64,000 bases of DNA from Saprospirales bacterium (GTDB lineage Bacteria; Bacteroidota; Bacteroidia; Chitinophagales; Saprospiraceae). The notes under the pieces were generated by a model. It saw nothing but the letters and a program-made list of their open reading frames with translations. It was not told the DNA's origin and ran no database searches. Numbering within the stretch: the first letter of the stretch is position 1; every line of letters starts with the position of its first letter. This document shows positions 9,594-18,832 of the stretch, piece after piece. The translations under genes were made by a program, and so were the position numbers. The stretch covers positions 1 to 64,000 of the forward strand of contig RECS01000163.1 in assembly GCA_007693915.1 (NCBI GenBank), read 5' to 3'.

Positions 9594-10121
9594 ATGGAAA
9601 AGACGATAAAAAAGGAAAACAAGGCGGGGTTACGACCTAGGTTTAGAATTGAATTGGATAAAGAGCCTGAGGAGGTTTATCAATTGATTGCAGCAGGATT
9701 AAAAAAAGAGAGTTGTCCGGTTTTAGGGCATGCAATGCCCGGATATGCAAGTATGAAATTGCCTGCGAAAGACAGACAAATATGGTCTCCAATTTTGACA
9801 CTGACCATAGAAGAAAACGAAAGTGGAGGTAGTTTGATTCGCGGAATGTATAGTCCCGCTCCCGGTATCTGGACATTGGTTATGTTCCTCTATGTAATTC
9901 TTGGCTTTAGTTTGTTTATCATATTGATGTGGCAGTTTTCCAATTACTCCCTTGGCCAGGAAATGTCAGAACTTTGGTGGGGTGCTGTTATACTAATTGC
10001 AATGGTGGCACTATGGGTTTTTGCCAGAATTGGTCAACAACTGTCCGCTCACCAAATGCAAATAATGCAGGATGTTTTAGATGATTCCTTAAACCTCTCA
10101 GAGGGTAAACAAAAAGAATAA
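9594..10121 (+). CDS. Hypothetical two-helix membrane protein
   Basis: Not assigned to a named family. The 175-residue protein has a ~95-residue soluble N-terminal part with the pattern RFRIELDKEPEEVYQLIAAG and PIWTLTI-like strands, then two strongly hydrophobic helices (about residues 98-118 and 130-148) and a short charged tail. The N-terminal region reads like a small alpha-beta domain facing the cytoplasm; that is inference. A second small membrane protein follows after about 110 bases, behind its own promoter-like boxes. The ATG at 9594 is the only good start. Nothing in the neighbourhood reveals a job. Confidence 0.7.
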   Translation: MEKTIKKENKAGLRPRFRIELDKEPEEVYQLIAAGLKKESCPVLGHAMPGYASMKLPAKDRQIWSPILTLTIEENESGGSLIRGMYSPAPGIWTLVMFLYVILGFSLFIILMWQFSNYSLGQEMSELWWGAVILIAMVALWVFARIGQQLSAHQMQIMQDVLDDSLNLSEGKQKE

Positions 10122-10151
10122 TTTTTGATTTAGCTCTGCATATGCAAACGA

Positions 10152-10179
10152 TTGTTATATTTCAGACGTTATACTTTCG
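10152..10179 (+). promoter_or_regulatory. Candidate promoter for the second small membrane protein
   Basis: TTG at 10152-10154 and TACTTTCG at 10172-10179, one base off TAnnTTTG, are 17 bases apart, the same spacing as at the tRNA-Met promoter. It lies 53 bases before the preferred ATG at 10233 and overlaps the spurious N-terminal extension of the ORF track, which supports the shorter start. Confidence 0.45.
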
Positions 10180-10232
10180 TATTTCAGAAGCACTCACAGG
10201 TGCCCTGTTCAAAATATAAATCCCATACATTC

Positions 10233-10697
10233 ATGTTTTTTATCCGTGTAAATAATAAAAAAAGCGATCCCATTAATACCATTATTAGTCTGATAATGCT
10301 GGTAGTAGTTTTTATGTTGATATTTTTTGTTGCCAGGGGTGTTTTCAGACTACTAACCTGGATGGCTCCCTTCCTTTTTATCGCAACTTTAATTCTCGAT
10401 TACAGAGTTATTCTTAGCTATGGGAAATACCTTCTGCGCACTCTGGAAAGAAATGTAATCTGGGGTATTGTTATGACTGTACTTACAGTGATTGGTTTTC
10501 CACTTGTAATAGCTTTCCTTTTTGGAAAAGCCCTTTTATTCCGAAGAGTAAAGAATGTTGAAAAGGAAATGGAGGAAGAGAAAATCGGTGAATTTATCCC
10601 CTATGAAGAAGTCGATGAAGAGGATGAGTTCCTAGATTTACCCGAGTTTAAGGATAAGGAAAAAGACAGAGATCGCTACGGACGATTTTTTGATTGA
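10233..10697 (+). CDS. Hypothetical membrane protein with acidic C-terminal tail
   Basis: Family not recognised. From the ATG at 10233 (MFFIRVNNKK) the protein has 154 residues, with about three hydrophobic helices between roughly residues 17 and 110, then a highly charged tail rich in Glu, Asp and Lys (EKEMEEEKIGEFIPYEEVDEE...) ending in RYGRFFD. The ORF-track start 27 codons upstream gives a basic, cysteine-containing stretch that does not look natural and crosses a promoter-like site. The acidic tail probably lies in the cytoplasm and could bind a partner; that is inference. It is followed by the tandem 52-base repeat. Confidence 0.65.
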   Translation: MFFIRVNNKKSDPINTIISLIMLVVVFMLIFFVARGVFRLLTWMAPFLFIATLILDYRVILSYGKYLLRTLERNVIWGIVMTVLTVIGFPLVIAFLFGKALLFRRVKNVEKEMEEEKIGEFIPYEEVDEEDEFLDLPEFKDKEKDRDRYGRFFD

Positions 10698-10709
10698 ATT
10701 GAATAGGGA

Positions 10710-10814
10710 GTAGGCCTGTCTCGTAAGAACACGGAATAAAATGAAGTGGACTGACGAGAAAGTAGGCTTGTCTCGTAGAAGGCACGGAATGCAATGAAGT
10801 GGGATGACGAGAAA
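10710..10814. repeat. Two tandem copies of a 52-53 base repeat
   Basis: Unit 1 (10710-10761) and unit 2 (10762-10814) are adjacent and clearly similar: both run gtaggc(c/t)tgtctcgta...cacggaat...aatgaagtgg...tgacgagaaa. Each unit contains the inverted pair TCTCGT...ACGAGA about 30 bases apart, so each could form a small stem-loop. It lies between convergent genes. The function is unknown; it may be one instance of a dispersed intergenic repeat family. Confidence 0.75.
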
Positions 10815-10874
10815 GTGGGAAGTGTTTGATTAAAACTCTAAGGACTTCTAAACATACCCATTGAGAGGTTTAAA

Positions 10875-11330
10875 TTACCTCAATGCTTTGAAAAAGTCTT
10901 TTATCAAGCTGCTACACTCCTCTTCCATTACACCATAAGCCAGCTCTGTTGAGGGATGTAGAATTTCGCGCCCCTGTACCATAAAACCATTTTTATCATC
11001 TGCAGCACCGTATACCAATTTACCCAATTGCGCCCACTTTAATGCTGTCGCACACATCAGGCAGGGCTCAAGGGTGACATACATCGTGCAATCCCAAAGA
11101 TACTTATTGCCTATCGCATCGGAGGCAGCTGTTAATGCAAGAATTTCAGCATGGGCAGTCACATCTTTCAAGCGCTCCACCTGATTGTAAGCTCTGGCTA
11201 TTATCTGGTTACCCATGACTACAACAGCACCGACTGGCACCTCACCCTCCTCCGAAGCTAATTTGGCTTGATAATAAGCTTGTTTCATGAAGTTCTCATC
11301 CGAAAAAACACTAAACCGTGGTTTACTCAT
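10875..11330 (-). CDS. tadA: tRNA-specific adenosine deaminase
   Basis: Converts the wobble adenosine 34 of tRNA-Arg to inosine; it belongs to the cytidine/deoxycytidylate deaminase fold. The zinc and proton-shuttle motif HAEILAL is near residue 62, and the second zinc motif TLEPCLMCATAL near residue 92 supplies the PCxxC cysteines. The length of 151 residues is typical. A guanine deaminase or other nucleoside deaminase of the same fold is the main alternative, but motif spacing favours TadA. It is divergent from guaB, with 88 bases between starts. A TATTTTTG box on the minus strand (11354-11347) may be its -7 element. Confidence 0.88.
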   Translation of the reverse strand: MSKPRFSVFSDENFMKQAYYQAKLASEEGEVPVGAVVVMGNQIIARAYNQVERLKDVTAHAEILALTAASDAIGNKYLWDCTMYVTLEPCLMCATALKWAQLGKLVYGAADDKNGFMVQGREILHPSTELAYGVMEEECSSLIKDFFKALR

Positions 11331-11407
11331 TTTTGTTAATTTTCATCAAAAATAGGCATTAAGAAAAAAATGTCCCCGACTTCAAAACCTTTTTTTAAAA
11401 GAATGCG

Positions 11408-11415
11408 TAACTTTG
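11408..11415 (+). promoter_or_regulatory. -7 box directly before guaB
   Basis: TAACTTTG, a full match to TAnnTTTG, ends only three bases before the guaB ATG at 11419. Upstream at -33 is a run of T residues but no clean TTG. If used, transcription would begin at or within the start codon, which would make the mRNA leaderless. Confidence 0.5.
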
Positions 11416-11418
11416 CAT

Positions 11419-12906
11419 ATGGAATTAAATACGAACAATACCGACAAATTTTCAGAAAGAGGGGTAACCTTCGACGACGTTCTCCTCGTTCCTGCTTACT
11501 CTGAAGTCCTTCCTAGAGATGTAAATATTTCAACCCAGCTTACCCGTAAGCTCAGAATCAATGTTCCTATAGTTTCTGCTGCAATGGATACTGTAACCGA
11601 AAAGCATCTGGCAATTGCCATTGCACGGCAAGGAGGAATTGGCGTTGTACATAAAAATATGTCTGTTGCAGAACAAGCTGAACACGTAAGATCTGTCAAG
11701 CGATCGGAAAGCGGGATGATCATTGATCCCGTCACGCTTACAAAAGATGCTTTGATTGGAGATGCTTTTAACTTAATGCAACAATATAAGATCGGTGGTA
11801 TTCCAATCATCGATAACAATAATTTGCTTGTCGGAATACTGACCAATCGCGATCTGAGATTCGAGGAAAATATGAACCGACCTGTTAGCGAATTGATGTC
11901 AGCTGACCATCTCATTACAGCTCCTGTAGGTACCGACCTCGATAAAGCGAGAGAAATTTTACAGAAAAATAAAATTGAAAAGCTTCCGGTAGTCGATGGA
12001 ACCGGCAAACTCGTAGGCTTGATTACCTATAGAGACATTATAAAAGTCAAAGATTTTCCCCTTTCCTGTAAGGATGAATTTGGAAGACTGATGGTAGGAG
12101 CCGCAGTGGGTGTTTCAAGGGACACTTTTGAAAGAATAGAAGCTTTGGTAAAAGTTCAGGTAGATATGGTATGTGTGGATACTGCTCATGGGCATTCCAA
12201 AGGTGTACTTGATGTGATCAGAGAGATCAAAAACACCTTTCCGGATTTGCAGATCGTCGGTGGAAATATAGCAACAGGCGAGGCAGCAAAAGCGCTGATT
12301 GATGTAGGTGTGGATGGGGTCAAGGTCGGAGTAGGTCCCGGCAGCATTTGTACTACCCGCGTAGTGGCCGGCGTTGGAGTGCCTCAATTGAGTGCTATTC
12401 ACAATACCTACAAAGCCATAAAAGGAAGTGGGGTGCCAATTATTGCTGACGGCGGCATCAGATATACAGGAGATATTGTAAAAGCCATAGCTGCAGGTGC
12501 TGACTCAATCATGGGCGGTTCGCTGTTTGCCGGAGTAGAAGAAGCCCCGGGAGAAACCATCATTTTCGAAGGTAGAAAATTCAAGATCTATCGTGGGATG
12601 GGCTCACTCGGTGCTATGAGGCAGGGATCCAAGGACCGTTATTTCCAGGATGTAGAGGACGATGTAAAAAAATTAGTTCCCGAAGGCATTGAAGGTCGAG
12701 TTCCCTACAAAGGTACACTTGCGGAAGTAATGGTGCAATACATAGGGGGGCTTAGAGCGGGAATGGGTTATTGTGGTGCAGCAACTACTGAAAAACTAAA
12801 AGATGCTCAATTTGTGCGTATTTCCTCGGCCGGTGTCACAGAAAGTCATCCACACAATGTAACGATCACAAAAGAGGCTCCAAACTACAGCAGTAAGCGA
12901 TTTTAG
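11419..12906 (+). CDS. guaB: IMP dehydrogenase
   Basis: Oxidises IMP to XMP with NAD, the committed step of GMP synthesis. The N-terminal [16 protein letters not shown] is typical. Two CBS domains lie at roughly residues 95-210. The catalytic loop [11 protein letters not shown] (near residue 305) carries the active-site cysteine. [15 protein letters not shown], the phosphate-binding region, and the flap [10 protein letters not shown] follow. The length from ATG 11419 is 495 residues, full size for the CBS-containing form. The ORF track starts at an upstream TTG (11413) that adds two residues, but the ATG is preferred. A 3-methyladenine glycosylase follows 29 bases after the stop and may be cotranscribed. 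Confidence 0.97.
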   Translation: MELNTNNTDKFSERGVTFDDVLLVPAYSEVLPRDVNISTQLTRKLRINVPIVSAAMDTVTEKHLAIAIARQGGIGVVHKNMSVAEQAEHVRSVKRSESGMIIDPVTLTKDALIGDAFNLMQQYKIGGIPIIDNNNLLVGILTNRDLRFEENMNRPVSELMSADHLITAPVGTDLDKAREILQKNKIEKLPVVDGTGKLVGLITYRDIIKVKDFPLSCKDEFGRLMVGAAVGVSRDTFERIEALVKVQVDMVCVDTAHGHSKGVLDVIREIKNTFPDLQIVGGNIATGEAAKALIDVGVDGVKVGVGPGSICTTRVVAGVGVPQLSAIHNTYKAIKGSGVPIIADGGIRYTGDIVKAIAAGADSIMGGSLFAGVEEAPGETIIFEGRKFKIYRGMGSLGAMRQGSKDRYFQDVEDDVKKLVPEGIEGRVPYKGTLAEVMVQYIGGLRAGMGYCGAATTEKLKDAQFVRISSAGVTESHPHNVTITKEAPNYSSKRF

Positions 12907-12935
12907 GTGAATTTAGCCGAATTGAAAATGCAAAA

Positions 12936-13544
12936 ATGGGTGACTCAATATTAAAGCCTTCCTTTTTCCAGAAAAAAGATGCACTTCAATGTGCAAAAGC
13001 ACTTTTGGGAAAAAAACTGGTTACCCGCATCAATGGAAATTACTGTTCAGCACTAATTACTGAAACTGAAGCCTACTGCGCTCCGGAAGACAAAGCAAGC
13101 CATGCTTACAAATATCGTAAAACAGCTCGGACTCAAACCATGTATAAAAAAGGAGGTACTGCTTATGTCTATCTATGTTATGGAATTCACCGATTATTCA
13201 ATGTAGTTTGTGGTCCTGAAGGCATGCCACATGCTGTACTCATCAGAGCACTCCAACCAATAAGTGGGATTGAATTAATGATGAAGAGACGAAAAATGGA
13301 AAAAGCAGGTCTTCGTCTGAGTTCAGGACCGGGTACACTGAGTCAGGCGATGGGTATAGACCTTTCCTTAAATGGTCACCTCCTCAGTCCTGAGAATGGT
13401 ATCTGGATTGAAGACGCCTCAGCCAATATTGAAGAAGAAGAAATCGTTTCCACTACCAGAATTGGTATTGACTATGCCGGTGAATGGGCTTTGAAACCCT
13501 GGCGCTTTTACATAGCCAATAATCAATGGATATCCAAAAATTAG
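12936..13544 (+). CDS. DNA-3-methyladenine glycosylase (AAG/MPG family)
   Basis: Base excision repair enzyme removing 3-methyladenine and other alkylated purines. The family is recognised by ALLGKKLVTRI, ITETEAYCAPEDKASHAY (with the catalytic Glu), TMYKKGGTAYVYLCYGIH and SSGPGTLSQAMGI. Its 202 residues match the AAG fold, unrelated to E. coli TagA or AlkA. It starts about 30 bases after guaB and ends 4 bases before the T9SS plug gene, so a guaB-AAG-plug transcript is likely. No truncation is seen. Soluble, cytoplasmic. Confidence 0.93.
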   Translation: MGDSILKPSFFQKKDALQCAKALLGKKLVTRINGNYCSALITETEAYCAPEDKASHAYKYRKTARTQTMYKKGGTAYVYLCYGIHRLFNVVCGPEGMPHAVLIRALQPISGIELMMKRRKMEKAGLRLSSGPGTLSQAMGIDLSLNGHLLSPENGIWIEDASANIEEEEIVSTTRIGIDYAGEWALKPWRFYIANNQWISKN

Positions 13545-13548
13545 CAGT

Positions 13549-14823
13549 ATGAATCCAATCCAGCTACGCTTTTTTATAACAGCAATACTGATGCTGATTG
13601 TTGCATCTTTTAAAGCACAGGATGCGCAGGTTTTTGAAAATGGCATTTTTCAAGACAATATTAAAACCGTACTTTTCCATGCTTCGCGTGATCAGCTAGC
13701 CGACCCCATAATCAGACTAAATAGCTCTGACCGACTAGTTTTGCGATTTGATGATTTGGATGCAGATGTAAAGAGATATTTTTATACAGTAGTCCATTGC
13801 GATGCTGACTGGAGACCATCAGGATTGGAAAAGCACGAATTCATAGATGGTTTTGATATGGAGGAGATCTACGACATGGAATTTTCACGTGGTACGATTA
13901 TTCCTTATACGCATTATCATCTGCGACTTCCCAATCGCAACTTTGGGTTTACAAAAACGGGAAATTACGTATTGCAGGTATTTGATCCTGAGCTGAGAGA
14001 TCCTCTGGTGCTGAGTCGAAGGTTTGTCGTTTATGAACCAAAATTAACTGTGGCGGGTGAGATTGTCACACCTCCAAATGTTGCACAATCCAGAACTCAT
14101 CAGGAAATCAATTTTTTTGTCTCACAAAAAAACTATCCACTATCAAATCCAACCGAGGACCTGCGGGCATGCATTCTTCAAAATGGCTGGTGGGACAATG
14201 CCATGTGTAATATCAGTCCCCGTTATGTTTCCGGAGATATTCTCAATTTTGATTACAGAGGTAGATTGGTCTTTCCCGGCCTCCGGAACTTCCGGCCTAT
14301 GGATTTAAGAACTACACGATTCAGATCCGAGCGAGTGCATTCCATTGAACACTATCAGGATGGAACCGAAATTATTATGCGAACTGATGACAAAAGGACA
14401 CATCGATCTCACAGTCTGATCCATGATTTTAATGGAAAGTTCATCATAGAAAATCGGGAATTTTCCAATCCCCATATTACTTCAGACTATATTTTCCCTT
14501 TTTTGACTCTTCGCTCACCCACACCAATTTATGATCGTGAGGTTTATGTGGTAGGGGGTTTTTCTGACATGCGCCCTCGGGAGGAGAATCGCATGAACTT
14601 CGATGATGAGAAAGGACTGTATTACAAAGATTTATTTGTGAAGCAGGGCTATTATGACTATCTCTATGGTGTAGGTGTTCAGGGAAGTTCACATCTCGAT
14701 TTTGATGAAACTGAAGGCAGCCTTTTTGAAACCAATAACGAATACACCATCCTGCTTTACTACCGTCCTTTTGGAGGAAGATATGATCAGGTAATTGGGT
14801 ATGGGAGAGTTGCGCAAAAGTAA
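13549..14823 (+). CDS. Type IX secretion system plug protein (DUF5103 family)
   Basis: Homologue of the Plug protein that seals the SprA/Sov translocon of the T9SS at the periplasmic side when no substrate is passing. The 424-residue protein has a signal peptide (residues 1-24, ending ...IVASFKAQDAQ), then the DUF5103 pattern FENGIFQDNIKTVLFH, VVHCDADWRPSGL and FTKTGNYVLQVFDP, all beta-rich. It begins 4 bases after the glycosylase stop, which suggests translational coupling, and precedes two T9SS cargo genes. The family name is based on studied Flavobacterium members; function here is by homology. It is expected to be periplasmic and associated with the outer membrane. Confidence 0.85.
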   Translation: MNPIQLRFFITAILMLIVASFKAQDAQVFENGIFQDNIKTVLFHASRDQLADPIIRLNSSDRLVLRFDDLDADVKRYFYTVVHCDADWRPSGLEKHEFIDGFDMEEIYDMEFSRGTIIPYTHYHLRLPNRNFGFTKTGNYVLQVFDPELRDPLVLSRRFVVYEPKLTVAGEIVTPPNVAQSRTHQEINFFVSQKNYPLSNPTEDLRACILQNGWWDNAMCNISPRYVSGDILNFDYRGRLVFPGLRNFRPMDLRTTRFRSERVHSIEHYQDGTEIIMRTDDKRTHRSHSLIHDFNGKFIIENREFSNPHITSDYIFPFLTLRSPTPIYDREVYVVGGFSDMRPREENRMNFDDEKGLYYKDLFVKQGYYDYLYGVGVQGSSHLDFDETEGSLFETNNEYTILLYYRPFGGRYDQVIGYGRVAQK

Positions 14824-14972
14824 GCTTGTAGGGATGAAAAAAGGGGACAGAAACAAAAAAAATATCTGATTTAAAAAAAATCTAGCTCTTTTGCCACGAA
14901 TTCCTTATTTTTAGGTTTTGAATAATAGTTGCCAAGAATGAAGTATTATTTTTAAACCGAAAGTCCTTGCAC

Positions 14973-16514
14973 ATGAAGTCAGTTTTTACACTACTATTTA
15001 TTCACTTTTTTATATTTCAGCCACTCTTTTCTCAAAGCGATTGGTGGGAAGATATTGATCTTCCTCGAGACACCATTTTTGTAACTAATTGTCAGGATAT
15101 CGAAATATTGAAGACAGCCGAGAGTATTTGGCAAATAGGTTCAAATTGGATATTTCCAAATGGCATAGAAGATCAGAATATAGTTGGATCTTATAAATTT
15201 GAAAAGGCATTTGACGCTGATAGTCAATGTATTGGAGGCGTAGTGAGTATAACTCTTATGAACTGGTTAAATTTTGAAACCTATGAATACGAGAGAGTAA
15301 TAACCTTCAACCCCCAACTCTCGGGACCTTGTGGTGAGTTTTATTCATTTGACAAAAGGGAATTGGAGGAGGGTCTTTTAATAAGTGATTTGGGTTTCAT
15401 TGCGCTTGATATTTCATTTTTTATTGATGGATCAGAAGATAGACTGTTTTTGCAAGCTAATATCGGTGACACCATTACTGTACCGATATTTCAATCTGAC
15501 GGACCTTCAGTTTGTTTTCTAAAAATTGAGGCTATTCCACCTTGTCCGAGGGAGTTTCAGTTAGAGCTAATAGATGATTTAAGTATCCATTTTGGAACTC
15601 ACCTATGTCAAAAAATCTTCATAGAGGATGTAGTATTAAATGCAGAATACCTTTGTTCAGCATTCGATTTGGGATTTTTAAACGCTGAAAATTTACTTGA
15701 AGATTACGTTTATTTCATTTTTGATCACAAAAATCCAAATAAAAAAGAAGACCTAATCATTACAATTAGGACTGAAGATGGTGAGGAGTTTAGCACTACT
15801 TTGGAAGTTTCTTTAACTACTGATGAATTATTTCACCAATTCTATTTGTATTCAGACAACCCCTATTTACTTGAAGGAGAAATAACTTACGTAGGAATAG
15901 GTGGAGATTTTGAAAAAATATTGACTCTTGAAGGTTCTCTGGGGTTAAGCGGAACTAAAATTTTAGAAGTACAAAATATCCATCCTAAGCTATCTGTAAA
16001 TGAAGTTTTATATTATCTCATTGAGGAAGATTTTTTCTTTTTCCTACTTTATCAGCCTGATCAAATCTTTAGTACTCTTGAGGGGGTTCCTTGGTTTGTT
16101 TTAAAAATTCAGGCCTTGAAGGAGGGTTATCTTTCTGAACTGATAGACATAAATCGCCTTCAAAATTCCAATGGTTCGACCCTACTTCAGTTGGACTCCA
16201 TTGACTGTGGCTCAAGAGTTGTCCTCAATTTTCCGTTCATCTTTTCTGAAGATTTGCTATTTTCCAACCTACTCGATATTTCTAAAAATAGCTATATTCA
16301 AACATTCCCCAATCCCACATCAGAAAAAATCTATTTTGATCACGAATTCGATAAAATTCAGGAGGTTAAGGTGTTTGACATGAGTGGCAGACTTGTCCTC
16401 TCAAAAGAAAATTTGAATAAATATCTAGATGTTTCACAGCTAGGTCCCGGATTCTATAAGCTGATATTAACTACTAATAAGGGGATAACTTCAGGTGGGT
16501 TTATTAAGCAATAA
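14973..16514 (+). CDS. Secreted T9SS type A cargo protein, tandem paralogue 1
   Basis: Family not recognised apart from its ends. The preferred ATG at 14973 gives a signal peptide (MKSVFTLLFIHFFIFQPLFSQ); the ORF track begins two codons earlier at a TTG. Mature N-terminus SDWWEDIDLPRDTIFVTNCQD starts a ~170-residue unit with conserved Cys, Trp and a CGEFYSFDK motif. A second beta-rich, cohesin-like or DUF-like region follows. The C-terminus TFPNPTSEKIYFDHEFDKIQ to GGFIKQ is a T9SS type A sorting domain. The next gene encodes a longer relative with the same architecture but two N-terminal units, and the two share an exact 129-base stretch in the tail-coding region. The role is unknown; probably a surface or released protein. 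Confidence 0.75.
   Translation: MKSVFTLLFIHFFIFQPLFSQSDWWEDIDLPRDTIFVTNCQDIEILKTAESIWQIGSNWIFPNGIEDQNIVGSYKFEKAFDADSQCIGGVVSITLMNWLNFETYEYERVITFNPQLSGPCGEFYSFDKRELEEGLLISDLGFIALDISFFIDGSEDRLFLQANIGDTITVPIFQSDGPSVCFLKIEAIPPCPREFQLELIDDLSIHFGTHLCQKIFIEDVVLNAEYLCSAFDLGFLNAENLLEDYVYFIFDHKNPNKKEDLIITIRTEDGEEFSTTLEVSLTTDELFHQFYLYSDNPYLLEGEITYVGIGGDFEKILTLEGSLGLSGTKILEVQNIHPKLSVNEVLYYLIEEDFFFFLLYQPDQIFSTLEGVPWFVLKIQALKEGYLSELIDINRLQNSNGSTLLQLDSIDCGSRVVLNFPFIFSEDLLFSNLLDISKNSYIQTFPNPTSEKIYFDHEFDKIQEVKVFDMSGRLVLSKENLNKYLDVSQLGPGFYKLILTTNKGITSGGFIKQ
16314..16442 (+). repeat. 129-base exact repeat, copy 1 (T9SS tail coding region)
   Basis: Base-for-base identical to 18592-18720, from cccacatcagaaaaaatc through gtttcacagcta. 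It codes the core of the T9SS sorting domain in paralogue 1. The bodies of the two proteins are far more diverged, so this block is anomalously conserved. Confidence 0.93.
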
Positions 16515-16752
16515 AATTTTATCCGACTGATTTCCCTTCATTGCTATTACATGATGGTATAGGCTGGATTAATAAAAAGTCATTTTTGCAATCAAAATGC
16601 CTCCTGTTTTGTAGTAATTTATAGTTTTAAGTAAAAGAAATCTTTGTTTTTTTTTTAAAAAACTCAATCCCAATGCCACGAATTTAGTTCTTTAGGGTTT
16701 AAAGTAATAGTTGACAAATTAGAAATTTTTTAAAAAACAAAATCCATTACAC

Positions 16753-18792
16753 ATGAAAGCTATTTCTACACTACTTTTATTGCTATTTTTTTTCAATCAC
16801 TCGCTGCACTCACAGAGTAATTGGTGGGATGATATAGATCTGCCGAAGGATACCATTTTTATTTCCGGATGTCAGGATGTTGAAATCTTAATCAATGAAC
16901 ATCAGCATCCAATTCTTGTTCCTGAATACATTTTTCCATCCGGGATCGATGATCCTAATATTGTTGGAAATTATCAAATTAAAAAGACATACGATGCAGA
17001 CAGCATATGTGATGGAGGTGTGATATTTGTAAGCCTATTGAATTGGAATAACCTTGAGGTTTATGAATACTCCAGAATATTGAGTATTGATCCTGATTTA
17101 GCAGGTCCCTGCGGACAGTTTTATTCATTTGATAAAGAAAAAGTCGAGGATGGCTTGGTGATAAGTGATTTGGATTCCAACGCTAGTGACATTTCCTTCT
17201 TTAATTATAGTACAGGGGATACGCTTTTTCTTCCTATTCCTGCCTATACAAAAACCTACCCTGTGGCAATAACTCAAAACCCGGGTCCTTCACTTTGTTT
17301 TGTCACTGTAGAGGTGCAAGTTGAGGGATGGTATGAGGCCATTTTTCATACCGATACGGTATATATATCTGATTGTTCAGACATTGAACCCCTACTAGAA
17401 AATCCTCTAAAACAAGAAATAGTTAAAGAATGGATCTGCCCAAACTGTCATGAATTAACTGATATCGTTGGAGCCTACTATATAGAAAAGAGCTACGACA
17501 CTGACAGTAACTGCAATGGAGGGATAATGCATATTACCTTATTAAATTGGTCTAATTTAGCCATTTATGAATATGAAAGAGTTATAAAAATAAATCCCGA
17601 GCTCGAAGGTCCTTGTGGGGATCATTTTCTTTTTGAATATGAAGAAATTGAAGAGGGATTACAGTTTAGTGATTTAGGTGTACACAATAGTGATTTATCC
17701 TTTTTCCCAAATGGGGCTGACGATCCACTTGTTTTGAATCTTACGGAGTCAGGCATTTTCAACATACCTGTATTTCAAGCTCCGGGACCATCTGTTTGCT
17801 TCTTTAAATTTGAGGTAGATGTCAAACCGGCTTGTCTTGATACATTTTTATTGCAAGTCAATGAAGATTTTGTCATGACAGTTGGTGATGAGTTTTGTGG
17901 CAGACTTACATTAGGAGACCTTGGGCTGGAAGCCGAATACTATTGTGAAGGCTTTGAAGTTGGATTTTTAAACTCTGAAAACCTTCTAACTGATCAGATT
18001 GATTTAAATCTAAACTTAGATTATCATGAAAAAATGGAAGAACTTATGATCGTAATGAGAACCTGGGACAACCAGGAGTTTTCTATCAATTTTGATATAA
18101 AGGTGGTTATCGATAGTTCTCATCTCAATAGTGTTTTCATGTTTACTGATGACCCTTATCTGCTGGAGGGAGAAACAACTTACATCGGCATAGGGGCTAA
18201 TTTAAGAAACACACCAGCCATTCAAGGTGAGATTTTATTTCCGGGAGCGAAAATACTTAATGTGGAAGTGAGTCATCCTTATTTAAAGCCGGAAAATTAC
18301 GGTTTCAATAATGATTATGGTTTTTTTAGGTTTTTATTTGCTGATCCATGGAATGTACTTACATTTGAGGATGGGACACCCTGGTTCGTATTGCAGGTTC
18401 AGGCTAAGCAGGAGGGTTATCTCTCTGATCTGCTTGACCTCTCTGATCCAAATAATTTTAATAGACTATGGGTAGAAACAGATAAATGCTCACCATTAAG
18501 GTTTTATTTTACCTTTAACTTTTCACAAGAACTTCTGTTTAGTTCAACAGATGAAATTATTGCTCAAGATCCATTGAGGATATTCCCCAACCCCACATCA
18601 GAAAAAATCTATTTTGATCACGAATTCGATAAAATTCAGGAGGTTAAGGTGTTTGACATGAGTGGCAGACTTGTCCTCTCAAAAGAAAATTTGAATAAAT
18701 ATCTAGATGTTTCACAGCTAAATCCCGGATTCTATAAGCTGAAATTAACCACTAATAAGGGGAGAACTACCGGCGGATTTATTAAGCAATAA
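16753..18792 (+). CDS. Secreted T9SS type A cargo protein, tandem paralogue 2 (duplicated N-terminal unit)
   Basis: 679 residues with signal peptide MKAISTLLLLLFFFNHSLHSQ. It is homologous to the preceding gene but carries the N-terminal unit twice: SNWWDDIDLPKDTIFISGCQD (about residues 21-190) and TDTVYISDCSDIEPLL (about 195-355), each with DPNIVGNYQIKK-like and GPCG motifs. The shared second region follows (CGRLTLGDLGLEAEYYC onward), then the T9SS tail IFPNPTSEKIYFDH...GGFIKQ. The intergenic regions before both genes also match (gccacgaatt...tagtt), so a whole gene plus its 5' region was duplicated. Function unknown. Possible ligand-binding or matrix protein; inference only. Confidence 0.75.
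   Translation: MKAISTLLLLLFFFNHSLHSQSNWWDDIDLPKDTIFISGCQDVEILINEHQHPILVPEYIFPSGIDDPNIVGNYQIKKTYDADSICDGGVIFVSLLNWNNLEVYEYSRILSIDPDLAGPCGQFYSFDKEKVEDGLVISDLDSNASDISFFNYSTGDTLFLPIPAYTKTYPVAITQNPGPSLCFVTVEVQVEGWYEAIFHTDTVYISDCSDIEPLLENPLKQEIVKEWICPNCHELTDIVGAYYIEKSYDTDSNCNGGIMHITLLNWSNLAIYEYERVIKINPELEGPCGDHFLFEYEEIEEGLQFSDLGVHNSDLSFFPNGADDPLVLNLTESGIFNIPVFQAPGPSVCFFKFEVDVKPACLDTFLLQVNEDFVMTVGDEFCGRLTLGDLGLEAEYYCEGFEVGFLNSENLLTDQIDLNLNLDYHEKMEELMIVMRTWDNQEFSINFDIKVVIDSSHLNSVFMFTDDPYLLEGETTYIGIGANLRNTPAIQGEILFPGAKILNVEVSHPYLKPENYGFNNDYGFFRFLFADPWNVLTFEDGTPWFVLQVQAKQEGYLSDLLDLSDPNNFNRLWVETDKCSPLRFYFTFNFSQELLFSSTDEIIAQDPLRIFPNPTSEKIYFDHEFDKIQEVKVFDMSGRLVLSKENLNKYLDVSQLNPGFYKLKLTTNKGRTTGGFIKQ
18592..18720 (+). 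repeat. 129-base exact repeat, copy 2 (T9SS tail coding region)
   Basis: Identical to 16314-16442. Similarity also continues weakly past the stop codons (ccgactgatt...cattgctat...ggctggatta in both), showing that the duplication reached into the 3' flank. Confidence 0.93.
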
Positions 18793-18832
18793 ATTTTACC
18801 CGACTGATTGTTTTTCATTGCTATAGGATGTC

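Noticed and set aside
10152-10232. N-terminal extension of the second small membrane protein
   Set aside because: It crosses promoter-like boxes and lacks the hydrophobic pattern of the core.
10710-10814. Possible CRISPR array
   Set aside because: Only two adjacent, imperfect units with no spacer between them and no cas genes nearby.
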